64,000 nucleotides of DNA from Nocardiopsis sp. ATB16-24 (GTDB taxonomy: Bacteria; Actinomycetota; Actinomycetes; Streptosporangiales; Streptosporangiaceae). The notes under the pieces are model-generated. The model worked only from the letters and a program-made list of their open reading frames with translations. It was not told the origin of the DNA and did not search any database. Below are positions 45,595 to 55,200 of the stretch, one piece after another. Where the stretch lies: assembly GCF_030271535.1 (NCBI RefSeq), contig NZ_JASCXJ010000008.1, positions 145,462 through 209,461 on the forward strand, read 5' to 3'. Every line of letters begins with the position of its first letter. Positions within the stretch are counted from its first letter, which is position 1. The position numbers and the translations under genes are program-made.

Positions 45595-46638
45595 ATGACC
45601 ACCACGACGAGCATGATGTACTCCGAGATCGCCCAGCAGCCGGAGGCGCTACGACACACCTTCGCCGAGCTGCTGCCGTTGCGCTCCGAGATCCAGGCCC
45701 TGGGCAGGTCCGCCAAACAGGTGCTGTTCATCGCACGCGGTTCCTCCGACAACGCGGCGGTCTACGGCAGTTACCTCCTCCAGGTGCACACCGGCTACCT
45801 GGCCACCTTGGGCTCGCCCTCCATCGCCACCGTCTACGGCTCCAAGGTCGATCTGTCCGACGTGCTGGCCGTGGCCATCTCCCAGTCCGGCAAGACGGAG
45901 GAGATCGTCGAGACGATGCGTTGGGCCGCCGACTGCGGTGCGCGCACCATCGGGATCACCAACGGTGAGCAGTCCCCGCTGGCCAAAGAAGCCGACCTCG
46001 CCCTGGTCACCCGTGCGGGGGAGGAGGTCGCGGTCCCCGCCACCAAGACCTACAACACCCAGCTGGCCGCCCTCGCCGTCCTCGCGCTCGGCCTGGGCGC
46101 CGACCTGAACCCCGGAGACCTGGACCGTGTCGCCGACGGTGTCGAGGAGACCCTGGCGGCACCCACCGACGTCCTGGAGGAGGTCGTGGAGCGGATGGTC
46201 GCGGTGGAGGCGGCGATCGTCGCCGGACGCGGCCTCGTCTTCTCCACCGCCCTGGAGGCCGCGCTGAAGCTCAAGGAGGCCTGCTACCTCTACGCCATGG
46301 GCATGTCCTACGCGGACCTGCTGCACGGTCCCATCGCCGTGGTGGACTCCCGTACCCCCGCTCTGTTGGTGGCCTCCCCCACCGGCCCGACCCTGCACGG
46401 CACGGTCGCCCTCGCCGAACGCGCGCGTGAGGCCGGGGCACCGGTCTTCGGTCTCGGCGGCGGTGACGCCCTGGCCGCCGTCAGCGACCTGTCGGTGCCC
46501 ATTCCGGACGTGCCGGAGTGGGTGTCCCCGATGAACCTGGTCGTCCCCGCCCAACTGCTCACGGAGCGCCTGGCCCGCAGGCTCGGCTACAACCCGGACG
46601 TCCCGCGTGGACTGAACAAAGTCACCCAGACCGACTGA
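45595..46638 (+). CDS. Two-SIS-domain aminosugar-phosphate isomerase/deaminase-like protein (NagB-II/AgaS or GlmS-C type)
   Basis: 347 residues from ATG at 45595 (GGGGAAGG upstream). Two SIS domains: the first has LFIARGSSDNAAVYGSYLL and AISQSGKTEEIVETMRWAADCGARTIGITNG; the second has VAGRGLVFSTALEAALKLKEACYLYAMGMSYADLLHGPIAVVDSRTP. This layout is that of the isomerase half of GlmS without the glutaminase, and of NagB-II glucosamine-6-phosphate deaminases. Conversion of GlcN-6-P to fructose-6-P plus ammonia would suit the neighbourhood (dasR upstream, PTS IIB and IIA downstream). Which activity it has cannot be settled from sequence. Confidence 0.88.
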   Translation: MTTTTSMMYSEIAQQPEALRHTFAELLPLRSEIQALGRSAKQVLFIARGSSDNAAVYGSYLLQVHTGYLATLGSPSIATVYGSKVDLSDVLAVAISQSGKTEEIVETMRWAADCGARTIGITNGEQSPLAKEADLALVTRAGEEVAVPATKTYNTQLAALAVLALGLGADLNPGDLDRVADGVEETLAAPTDVLEEVVERMVAVEAAIVAGRGLVFSTALEAALKLKEACYLYAMGMSYADLLHGPIAVVDSRTPALLVASPTGPTLHGTVALAERAREAGAPVFGLGGGDALAAVSDLSVPIPDVPEWVSPMNLVVPAQLLTERLARRLGYNPDVPRGLNKVTQTD

Positions 46639-46650
46639 CGGGTCCGCTTC

Positions 46651-46676
46651 GGGATGGTGTCAGGAGGCACCATCCC
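46651..46676 (+). terminator. Terminator-like hairpin after the SIS gene
   Basis: Perfect 9-bp stem GGGATGGTG / CACCATCCC with an 8-nt loop, 12 nt past the stop. No U-tract. Confidence 0.55.
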
Positions 46677-46821
46677 GCTCCCCACGCGGTCGTGCGCCCT
46701 CAGGACGCCCCCGCCGGTTCCCACACCCACGCGGTCCGGACCCTGGTGTGCGCGCGAGCGCGCACATAGGCTCGCCCTCAGACCTGGGCACACGGCGTTC
46801 CCCAGGGAGCACGGAGGAGAC

Positions 46822-47058
46822 ATGGCGGACAAAGCAGCGGCGATCATCGCCGGACTGGGCGGTGCGGACAACATCGAGGAGATCGAGGCCTGCATCACCC
46901 GTCTGCGTACCGCGGTGGCCGATCCCGAGCTGGTGGACGAAAGGTCCCTGAAGGCGTCGGGGGCCCACGGTGTCCTGGTCTCGGGCAACGTCGTCCAGGT
47001 GGTGGTCGGCCCCGAGGCGGACGCCCTCACCGATGACATCCGGCATCTGATGGACTGA
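46822..47058 (+). CDS. PTS EIIB component (glucose/GlcNAc family)
   Basis: 78 residues from ATG at 46822, with CGGAGGAGA upstream. The phosphorylation site Cys24 lies in EACITRLRTAVADP, the mark of the glucose-superfamily IIB (PF00367); GAHGVLVSGNVVQVVVGPEAD is the second block. It takes phosphate from EIIA and gives it to the incoming sugar. In Streptomyces a similar free IIB (NagF) serves GlcNAc uptake with separate IIC proteins. No IIC is in this window. Confidence 0.9.
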   Translation: MADKAAAIIAGLGGADNIEEIEACITRLRTAVADPELVDERSLKASGAHGVLVSGNVVQVVVGPEADALTDDIRHLMD

Positions 47059-47322
47059 AGGCCCGTCCCCGAGCCACCACGCCTTCCCGGGTCACCACGT
47101 CCATCGAAGCGCGGCGGAGGGTCGAAGCGGGCACGGTGAGGACGTCGACGGGGTTCTGGAGGTGCCGGAGACGGATGGTGAGCGACGAGCCGGTACGTCG
47201 TAGGTGCCGGAGGTTTCCGTCCCGGTCGTGGCCGAAGGGGCTCGCGTGGCGACGGACGGGCGAAGGTCGAAAGAGAACACAGCCGGCTGGATGAAGCCCT
47301 TGTAGGCGGGAAGGCGTTCCCC

Positions 47323-47811
47323 ATGTCCGAAACGACCGACGCCCTGCGCGTGCTCTCCCCCGTGTCGGGAACGGCACTGCCCCTCGACACGGTGACCGAT
47401 CCCGTGTTCTCCCGGTCCATGGTCGGTCCCGGGGTCGCGGTCCACCCCGAACCCGGCCAGGAGGGTGGCCAGGAAGGCCTCCAGAACGCGGTGGCCCCCA
47501 TCGAAGGAACCCTGGTCACCCTGCGTCCGCACGCGTTCGTGGTGAGGGCACCCGACCAACGCCGAGGCGTGCTCGTCCATCTGGGCATCGACACCGTCCA
47601 GTTGGCGGGGGAGGGGTTCACCCTCCTCGCGGCCGAGGGCGACGAGGTGCGGGCGGGCACCCCCCTGATCCGCTGGTCGCCGGGGACCGTCGCGGCGGGG
47701 GGCCGACCTTCGGTCGTGCCCGTGGTCGCCGTGGACGCCGACGCCGAGGCCCTGGACGACATCGCCGACGGTGCCGTGGAGAGGGGTGACCTCCTCTTCA
47801 CCTGGAGCTGA
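47323..47811 (+). CDS. crr: PTS EIIA component, glucose type (Crr-like)
   Basis: 162 residues from ATG at 47323. The two active-site histidines of the glucose IIA fold are seen: His70 in LRPHAFVVR and the phospho-acceptor His86 in GVLVHLGIDTVQL, followed by FTLLAAEGDEVRAGTPLIRW. It passes phosphate from HPr to EIIB. The order IIB then IIA, 264 nt apart, with dasR and the SIS gene nearby, points to GlcNAc/glucosamine uptake. Confidence 0.9.
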   Translation: MSETTDALRVLSPVSGTALPLDTVTDPVFSRSMVGPGVAVHPEPGQEGGQEGLQNAVAPIEGTLVTLRPHAFVVRAPDQRRGVLVHLGIDTVQLAGEGFTLLAAEGDEVRAGTPLIRWSPGTVAAGGRPSVVPVVAVDADAEALDDIADGAVERGDLLFTWS

Positions 47812-47948
47812 GCCGCCGATGCGCCGCTGACCCGTCCCCGCGCGTCGTCCCCCTCTCCCGCCCGTCGGTCGTGGTGGGGCACCCCGACCCGCCGTGGAAG
47901 GTATCCTCCGGCGGCGAACCCACCTTTCGCCGGAAGATGAAACCCGTC

Positions 47949-49625
47949 ATGAAACTGTCCGTTCCGCACGCCCTGGCTCCGGCCTGCGTGGGACTCGCTC
48001 TGATCACCGCCGCATGCACCAACGAGGAGGTGGGTTCCTCGCAGGAGGATCACGAACCCCGGCCGTCGGCCACCGCCGAGAACTTCGAACCCGTGCTCGC
48101 TCCCGAACTGCTCGCGGGAATGGATCTGGACGACAAGATCGGTCAGCTCCTCGTCCTGACCGCGCAGGGCACCTCGGCCGCCGACAACGCCGCGCAGATC
48201 GAGGCCTACCGCCCCGGCGGCCTCATCTACTTCGACGCCAACCTCGAAGACGCGGAGCAGATCGCGGCCATGTCGGCGGGTGTCCAGGAGATCGCGGCCG
48301 AACAGGGACAGGGCGTGCCGCTGTTCCTCGGCATCGACCAGGAACAGGGCCTCGTGGCGCGCTTGCCGGTCGGCACCCGCTTCCCCGACGCCATGGCCGT
48401 CGGAGCCACCCGTGACACCGAGTTGGCCGCCCTGCGGGCCGCCATCACCGCCGAGGAGCTCACCGCGCTCGGCATCAACCTCAACTACGCGCCCGACGCC
48501 GACGTCAACACCGACCCGAACAACCCGGTCATCGGGATCCGCTCCTTCGGTTCCGATCCCGATCTGGTCGCGCGGATGGCCGTCACCGAGGCGAACGCCT
48601 ACTCCGAGGGCGGGGTCGTTCCGGTGGTCAAGCACTTCCCAGGCCATGGCGACACCGATGTCGACAGCCACACGGGGCTGCCCGTCATCGACCTGCCGCG
48701 CGACCGCTGGGAGGCCGAGCACCTGCCGCCGTTCCAGGCGGCCGTCGACGCGGGGGTGGACGCCATCATGACCGCGCACGTGCTGATGCCGCAGTTGGAC
48801 GAGAGCGAGGACCCCGAGCCCGCCACCATCTCGCCGTCGTTGATCGGTGGGATCCTCCGTGACGAACTGGGTTATGACGGCGTGGTCACCACGGACGCCC
48901 TCAACATGGAGGGCGTGCGCCGGCACCACCCCGACGGTGAGATCGCCGTACGCGTCCTGGAGGCGGGCGTGGACCAGCTGCTCATGCCGCCGGACCCGGC
49001 CGCGGCGGTGTCCTCGATCCGTGAGGCGGTCGAACAGGGCCGTCTGACCGAGGAGCGCATCGACGAGTCCGTGCTGCGGGTCCTGACGCTCAAGGAGAGG
49101 CGCGGGGTGCTGGAGGCCGGAGCGATGGACGTGGAGGGCGCCGCCGCGGTGCTCGAAGACCCCGCGCACGCCGAGGCGGCCCAGAGGGTGGCGGAGGCGT
49201 CCGTCACGTTGGTGCGCAACCAGGAGGAGCTGCTGCCACTGGGATCGGGGACCGCTGTGAGCGTGCGTGGTGAGGGCGCGGAACAGATCGCCGCGGCTCT
49301 CACGGAAGCCGGGATGAACGTGGTGGACGGGGACGCCGACGTCGTGGTGGTGGGCACCGATGGTGCACGCGGTTCCCAGGAACAGCGCGGCATGGTCGAG
49401 TCCGCGCGGGCCGGGGGCGCCCCGGTGGTCGTGGTCGCCCAAGGAGGGCCCTACGACCTGGAGGTCTTCCCCGAGGTGGAGGCGTTCCTGGCCGTCTACT
49501 CCTCCGTGGACGTGTCGAGGAAGGCCGCCGCCAGGGTCATCGCCGGCGAGGTGAAGCCGTCGGGCGAACTGCCGGTGGACATCCCCGGAGCGGACGTGGA
49601 GGCCGGTGCCGGCCTGACCTTCTGA
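47949..49625 (+). CDS. Glycoside hydrolase family 3 lipoprotein (NagZ-like beta-N-acetylhexosaminidase)
   Basis: 558 residues from the ATG at 47949 (an ATG 12 nt earlier is too close to GGAAG). A lipoprotein signal ends in LITAAC (Cys23), so the enzyme should sit on the outer face of the membrane, unlike the cytosolic NagZ of Gram-negatives. The GH3 domain has the NagZ mark KHFPGHGDTDVDSHTGLP (with the DSH catalytic dyad) and TDALNMEGV with the nucleophile Asp. A C-terminal alpha/beta domain (about residues 400-558) is shorter than in many GH3 enzymes. It likely trims GlcNAc from chitin oligomers or peptidoglycan fragments. Confidence 0.92.
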   Translation: MKLSVPHALAPACVGLALITAACTNEEVGSSQEDHEPRPSATAENFEPVLAPELLAGMDLDDKIGQLLVLTAQGTSAADNAAQIEAYRPGGLIYFDANLEDAEQIAAMSAGVQEIAAEQGQGVPLFLGIDQEQGLVARLPVGTRFPDAMAVGATRDTELAALRAAITAEELTALGINLNYAPDADVNTDPNNPVIGIRSFGSDPDLVARMAVTEANAYSEGGVVPVVKHFPGHGDTDVDSHTGLPVIDLPRDRWEAEHLPPFQAAVDAGVDAIMTAHVLMPQLDESEDPEPATISPSLIGGILRDELGYDGVVTTDALNMEGVRRHHPDGEIAVRVLEAGVDQLLMPPDPAAAVSSIREAVEQGRLTEERIDESVLRVLTLKERRGVLEAGAMDVEGAAAVLEDPAHAEAAQRVAEASVTLVRNQEELLPLGSGTAVSVRGEGAEQIAAALTEAGMNVVDGDADVVVVGTDGARGSQEQRGMVESARAGGAPVVVVAQGGPYDLEVFPEVEAFLAVYSSVDVSRKAAARVIAGEVKPSGELPVDIPGADVEAGAGLTF

Positions 49626-49793
49626 CCTCGACGGACCCCCCGGGTCACCGGAAGGCCCGGTGGTTGAGAAGGGCGGGGAACGGGAAGAACCGTTGCCCGC
49701 CCCGCCCCGGGCCCCCGGGAGCGGGCGGGCGACGGTCACCGGCGGCCACGGGCCCCGGTGACCGTCGACACCTACGAGCAGGGAGGGGAACGG

Positions 49794-50480
49794 ATGGTGG
49801 GCACCCCAGGGGTGAACGGGACCCGGCGCGGAGTCATCTGCGACTGGGGCGGTGTACTCACACCGCCGCTCCTTGAGGGCATCAGAGCCTGGTTGCGTGC
49901 TGACGGTATCGACATCGACCACTACTACGAGGTCACACGCCCCTACTTCGACGGCAGTCTCAACGGGGACAACCCGGTGCACGCCCTGGAACGGGGCGAG
50001 ATCGACACGCGTGAGTTCGAACGCGAGCTGGCGGCGCTGCTGCGCTCCACGCACGGCGGTCCGGTGGTGGCCGAGGGGCTGATCGACCGCATGTTCCACG
50101 GTTTCGATCCGGTGCACGACATGTACGAGACACTCCACCAGGCCAGAGCGGGGGGCGCCGGCACCGCCCTGTTGTCGAACTCCTGGGGCAACTGCTACCC
50201 ACGTGAGCACTTCGACCGTACCTTCGACACGGTGGTGATCTCGGGTGAGGTGGGCATGCGCAAACCCGAACCGCGCATCTACCTGCACACCTGCGAGCAG
50301 ATGGGCCTGAGTCCGGAGGACTGCGTGTTCATCGACGACCTGGAGCACAACGTCCGCACCGCCGAGGAACTCGGGATGACCGGCATCCTGCACACCGACG
50401 TGGCCGCCACGAAGGCGGAGCTGGAACGGTTCCTGACCCCGGACGGAGCGCCCCCGGCCCCGGGACAGAAGGTGGCCTGA
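49794..50480 (+). CDS. HAD-superfamily hydrolase (IA, epoxide-hydrolase-N-terminal-like)
   Basis: 228 residues from ATG at 49794, directly after a strong ribosome site GGGAGGGGAACGG; a GTG at 49758 is also in frame. HAD motifs: I is VICDWGGVL (nucleophile Asp), II is ALLSNSWG, III is MRKPEPRIYLHTCEQMGL, IV is CVFIDDLEHN. The substrate cannot be told. A helical cap lies between motifs I and II. Confidence 0.85.
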   Translation: MVGTPGVNGTRRGVICDWGGVLTPPLLEGIRAWLRADGIDIDHYYEVTRPYFDGSLNGDNPVHALERGEIDTREFERELAALLRSTHGGPVVAEGLIDRMFHGFDPVHDMYETLHQARAGGAGTALLSNSWGNCYPREHFDRTFDTVVISGEVGMRKPEPRIYLHTCEQMGLSPEDCVFIDDLEHNVRTAEELGMTGILHTDVAATKAELERFLTPDGAPPAPGQKVA

Positions 50481-50582
50481 ACCCGGCGCGTCGCGGCCGC
50501 CCCCGCCACACGTGGGGACGGCCGCGCGGCCGGGGTTTGGCACACTTGGGGTTTTCAGACCACGTCCCGGAGAGCCGTTCGT

Positions 50583-51041
50583 ATGTACGTCTTCCTGCCC
50601 AGCACCATCCCCGCCCTGGCCCGACTGTTGGAGGAGGGGCGGCTGGAGGGTGCTCCGCTGACCGCCTTCACGGCCGATCCCGGGCCGGGGGAGGACGTGG
50701 AGGAGGTCGAGTACGAGGCGATGTACGCCGCCGCGGAGGAGTCCCTGACGCTGTTGGCCTCCGACTCCGACGCACCCCGCCGCAGGGTGGTGTTGGCCGC
50801 GAACGTGCCCGATCACGTGGTCGAGTACGAGGGCGGGGCGGAAGAGGGTGTGGCCAGGGTGAGGGTCGCCGGAGCGATCCCCCTCAAGAGGCTGCTCTCG
50901 GCGCACGTGGACGACGTCGCCGCGGCCGGGGACGTCGCCGAGGCCGCACAGGACCCGACCTCCGGGGCCGTGGAGGAGCACGCGTTGATGTGGTTCGCGG
51001 TGCAGGAACTGCGCCACCTCGTCCAGGAGGGCGGGGGGTGA
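50583..51041 (+). CDS. DUF6912-type small protein
   Basis: 152 residues from ATG at 50583. It starts MYVFLPSTIPALARLLEEGRL, followed by EVEYEAMYAAAEESLTLLASDSDAPRRRVVLAANVPD and ends in MWFAVQELRHL. I recall this layout as an actinobacterial family of unknown function. No catalytic motif or membrane helix is visible. It lies between two HAD hydrolase genes. Confidence 0.75.
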   Translation: MYVFLPSTIPALARLLEEGRLEGAPLTAFTADPGPGEDVEEVEYEAMYAAAEESLTLLASDSDAPRRRVVLAANVPDHVVEYEGGAEEGVARVRVAGAIPLKRLLSAHVDDVAAAGDVAEAAQDPTSGAVEEHALMWFAVQELRHLVQEGGG

Positions 51042-51146
51042 GTCCGACCCGGCGGACGTCGTCGGACGGCTCCGCGCCACCGCACGGGAGCGGGGTCGTG
51101 ACCGATGCCCGACGGCGGTCCCGCCCCCGCCGGGCCATACGGCAAG

Positions 51147-51905
51147 ATGGAGTCGTCCTTGACCGGTCCGTCTTGCGAGGAGTTCGCCATCAGCCGCCTG
51201 GTGCTATGGAACATCGACCTCACCCTCCTCGACGTGGGGCAGGTGACGAGGGCCGCCTACGCCGAGGCCTTCGAGAAGGTCACCGGTGAACCGCTGGTCT
51301 ACCTGACCTCGGCGGCCGGCCGTACCGACTCGGAGATGTTCTTCGAGTTCTGCGCCCGTAACTACGTCGACCTCGACCCGGACACGAGTGTCCTGGGCGA
51401 GTTCCTCGACGCGTTGGAGGAGTCCTTCGGCAAACGCTCCGACGAACTGCTCTCCAAGGGCCACGTGATGCCGGGGGCCGCGGCCTCGCTGGCGGCGGTG
51501 GCCTCCATGCCCGACACGGTCCAGACCGTGGTCAGCGGCAGCACCCGTGCCAACGCCACGACCAAACTGGTCGCCTTCGGACTGGACGCCTACTTCGACC
51601 TGGACATCGGCGGGTTCGGTTCGGTCAGCTACCCCAAGTCCAGCCTCATCCAGTCCATCCGACTGCACGCCGCGGGCGAGGGCGGACGACCCTACACCGA
51701 GGAGGAGACGGTGTTCGTCACCGACTCCGTACCCGACGTGCGCGCCGCGACGATCGGCGGCGCGGCGCCGATCGGGGTGCTCAACGGCTCGGCGACCGAG
51801 GGGCAACTACGCGACGCCGGCGCCGCGATCGTCCTGCCCGACCTGACCGACCCGCGCGCGGTGATGACCGCGGTCCACCAGGCGACCCAGGGGGCGGCCC
51901 GATAA
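51147..51905 (+). CDS. HAD-superfamily hydrolase, phosphoglycolate-phosphatase-like
   Basis: About 252 residues if started at the ATG at 51147. The best ribosome site (GAGGAG, 51177-51182) sits 6 nt before an ATC (51189) that would begin ISRLVLWNIDLTLLD, so the true start may be a rare ATC codon. HAD motif I is LWNIDLTLLD (Asp at DLTLL), II is VVSGSTR, III lies near SYPKSSLIQ and IV is FVTDSVPDVRAA. The cap carries SAAGRTDSEMFFEF. It may act as a phosphatase on small phosphorylated metabolites. Substrate unknown. Confidence 0.82.
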   Translation: MESSLTGPSCEEFAISRLVLWNIDLTLLDVGQVTRAAYAEAFEKVTGEPLVYLTSAAGRTDSEMFFEFCARNYVDLDPDTSVLGEFLDALEESFGKRSDELLSKGHVMPGAAASLAAVASMPDTVQTVVSGSTRANATTKLVAFGLDAYFDLDIGGFGSVSYPKSSLIQSIRLHAAGEGGRPYTEEETVFVTDSVPDVRAATIGGAAPIGVLNGSATEGQLRDAGAAIVLPDLTDPRAVMTAVHQATQGAAR

Positions 51906-52245
51906 CGACATGTTCGTCCCGTTCGGGGGGTAGGGGTTGTCCGTGTACGCCACTGATGACCCAAGCAACCCATTTCTCACAGTACGCAACATGCATGTAA
52001 CGGTGTTGGCCCTGCCCTCGCACCTGAAAGGCAGTAGCCTGGTCAGCGGGCCGGGGAGGGACAACGAGGTCCCCACGCTCCGGTCCTCCAACGCCTGTGC
52101 GCACAGGCCCGAACCCGACAACCAGCCGTCCCGGGTGCTTCTCCGCCCGGGAAGTTCACACGTCAGCACAAGAGTTCACAGGTCACAGGCCAGGTGTTCT
52201 GCCGGCACTCATGCGACGTTGCTCACAAAGGAGTGAGAGATCCCT
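51906..52245. other. Intergenic region upstream of gdh
   Basis: 340 bp without a convincing gene. The stretch 51965-52010 is markedly AT-richer than the flanks and contains GTACG, GCATG and TGTAACGG at about 11-nt spacing, loosely like GlnR/MtrA direct-repeat boxes. TAGCCT at 52033 may be a -10. The gdh ribosome site is AAGGAG near 52228. Confidence 0.35.
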
Positions 52246-55200
52246 ATGTCCGGGCAATCCGACGTCCACCTTCGCAAACTGCTCAGTGACGCGGCCGCCG
52301 AATGGTCCCCGAAGGGGGACATCAGCCCCGAAGAGGCCGACGCGGTCCGGAATTTCCTCCCCGTCTACTACCGCCACACCGACCCCGAGGAGATCAACGG
52401 CCGTTCCCCGGAGCAGATCTGCGGCGCGGCCCAGGCCCACCACGCCTTCGGCGCCCAGCGTTCCCTCGGAAGGGCCAAGGTCCGCGCCTACACCCCCGAC
52501 GCCGAACGGGAGGGTCGGGAGCAGCCGACCAGCGTCGTGGAGATCGTCACCGACAACGCGCCCTTCCTCGTCTCCTCCGTCACGATGGCGCTCGTCGACC
52601 TCGGTATCGGCGTCCGGCTCGTCATCCACCCCCAGATGACCGTCGGCCGTGACCTGGAGGGAAGGCTGCGGCAGATGGACCCCGAGGGCGGTGACGAGAA
52701 ACTGCTCCCCGTCGAGGAGTCCTGGATCCGCGTCGAGATCGACCCGCAGAGCGCCCCCGAACGCTTCGCCGAGATCACCACCCGACTGGAGGGCGTCCTG
52801 GACGACGTGCGCTACGTGGACGAGGACGCCGACAAGATGCGCGACCGGGCCGTCCGGATCGCCGACGAGCTGGTCGCCGACCCCGACCGTCTGGTGGCGG
52901 GGGGAGTGGACCCGCGCGAGATCGACGAGAGCGTCGACTTCCTGCGTTGGACCGCGGAGAACAACTTCACCCTCATGGGTTACCGCGAGTACTCCCTGGT
53001 CAAGAACGAGGACGGCGACGACTTCCTGCGCCCCGACCCGGGCTCGGGCCTGGGCATCCTGCGCATGGACTCCTCCACCTCCAACGGCTCGGCCGCCCTG
53101 CCCCCCGAGATCCGGGCCAAGGCGCGTGAGCCCTACGTCCTGGTGTTGACCAAGGCCAACTCCCGCTCCACCGTCCACCGTCCCAAGTACCTGGACTACG
53201 TGGGCGTCAAGAAGTTCGACGCCCAGGGCAACATCGTCGGAGAGCGCCGTTTCCTCGGTCTGTACACCTCCCAGGCCAACACCACCAGCATCTCCCGGAT
53301 CCCCATCATGCGCCGCAAGCAGGCCGAGGTGCTGGCACTGGCCGGCTTCGAGGCCGACAGCTACGACGGCCGGGACCTCATCGAACTGCTGGAGACCTTC
53401 CCGCGCGAAGAGCTTCTCCAGATCCCCGTGGGCGAGCTGTACAACATCGTGCGCGGCGTCCTGCGTCTGCGCGAGCGGCGCGGCACCAAGCTGTTCATGC
53501 GCCGCGACCCCTACGGCGGCCGGTACATGTCGTGTTTCGTGTACATGCCGCGCGACCAGTACAGCACCCGCGTCCGCCTGGACATCCAGCGTGTCCTGGC
53601 CGAGGCCTTCCACGGCGCCACGATGGACCACAACGTCCTGATCGGATCGGCTCCTCTGGCCCGCCTGTACCTGGTGGCCCGTGCCCGTCATGGGCAGACC
53701 CTGGCCGACATCGACCAGGTCGCACTGGAGGAGAAGGTCCGGCAGGCGGCCCGTTCCTGGAGCGTGGACTTCGAGGAGGCCCTCACCGAGGCCTTCGGCC
53801 CGGCGCGCGCCACAGAACTCAAGGACCGCTACGCCGGCGGACTGACCGAGACCTACAAGGTCGACAACACACCCGCCACCGCGATCTCCGACATCGCCGA
53901 GCTGGAAGGGCTCATCGCCCGCACCGACCCCGAAAAGCTGCACGGCGAGTCCTCCGCGGTCCTGTACCAGGCCGAGGGGGACGAGCCCGGCTGCCACCGA
54001 TTCCGCCTCTACCGGATCGGCGAGCCCATCACGCTCTCCCGCGTCATGCCCGTCCTGGAGAACCTGGGCGTGGAGGTCGTCGACGAGTGGCCCTACGACA
54101 TCACCGTGCGTGACGTGGGCCGAGTGTGGATCTACGACTTCGGTCTCGGCAGGATCGCCGAGGCCGGCCTGGCGCCCGAGCGTCTCAAGACCTTGTTCGA
54201 GGAGACCTTCGACGCCTCCTGGCGCGACCTGGCCGAGAGCGACCGTTTCAACGCCCTGGTCGTGCGCGCCGGGCTCGACTGGCGCCAGCTCACCGTGCTC
54301 CGTGCCTACGCCAAGTACCTGCGCCAGGCCGGTTCCACCTTCACCCCCGACTACCTGGCCGACGTACTGGCCGCCAACGTCGGTATCGCCAACCTGCTGG
54401 TGGAACTGTTCGAGGTCCGCTTCGACCCGGACCAGCCGGACGAGGGGCGTGCCGAGCGCATCGACGCGCTGACCCGCAAGGTCGAGTCCGAACTGGAGTC
54501 CGTGGCCAGCCTGGACCATGACCGCATCCTGCGCTCCTTCCTGGCCGCCATCGGCGCCACCCTGCGGACCAACTACTACCAGGGCCGTCCCTACCTGGTG
54601 TTCAAGCTCGACCCGCAGCGGATCCCGGACATGCCGCAGCCGTGCCCGAAGCTGGAGATGTACGTGTACTCCCCGCGTGTGGAGGGCGTGCACCTGCGCT
54701 TCGGCAGGGTCGCGCGCGGCGGACTGCGCTGGTCCGACCGCCTGGAGGACTTCCGCACCGAGGTCCTCGGTCTGGTCAAGGCGCAGATGGTGAAGAACTC
54801 CGTCATCGTCCCGAACGGGGCCAAGGGCGGCTTCGTGTGCAAGAGGCTGCCACAGAACGGCACCCGTGAGGAGGTGATGGCCGAGGTCGTGTCCTGCTAC
54901 AAGCAGTTCATCAGCGGTCTGCTCGACGTCACCGACAACCTCGTGGACGACCGTGTCGTGCACCCCGAGCGCACGGTCCTGCACGACGGCGAGGACTCCT
55001 ACATGGTGGTGGCCGCGGACAAGGGCACCGCGACCTTCTCCGACATCGCCAACTCCATCTCCATCGAGCGCGGTTTCTGGCTGGGCGACGCCTTCGCCTC
55101 CGGTGGATCGGTCGGCTACGACCACAAGGGCATGGGCATCACCGCGCGAGGCGCCTGGGAGTCGGTGCGCTACCACTTCCGCGAGATGGGCGTGAACGTG

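Noticed and set aside
51937..52236. 99-codon frame upstream of gdh
   Set aside because: Composition unlike genes of this genome, no good start signal and it covers an AT-rich promoter-like patch.
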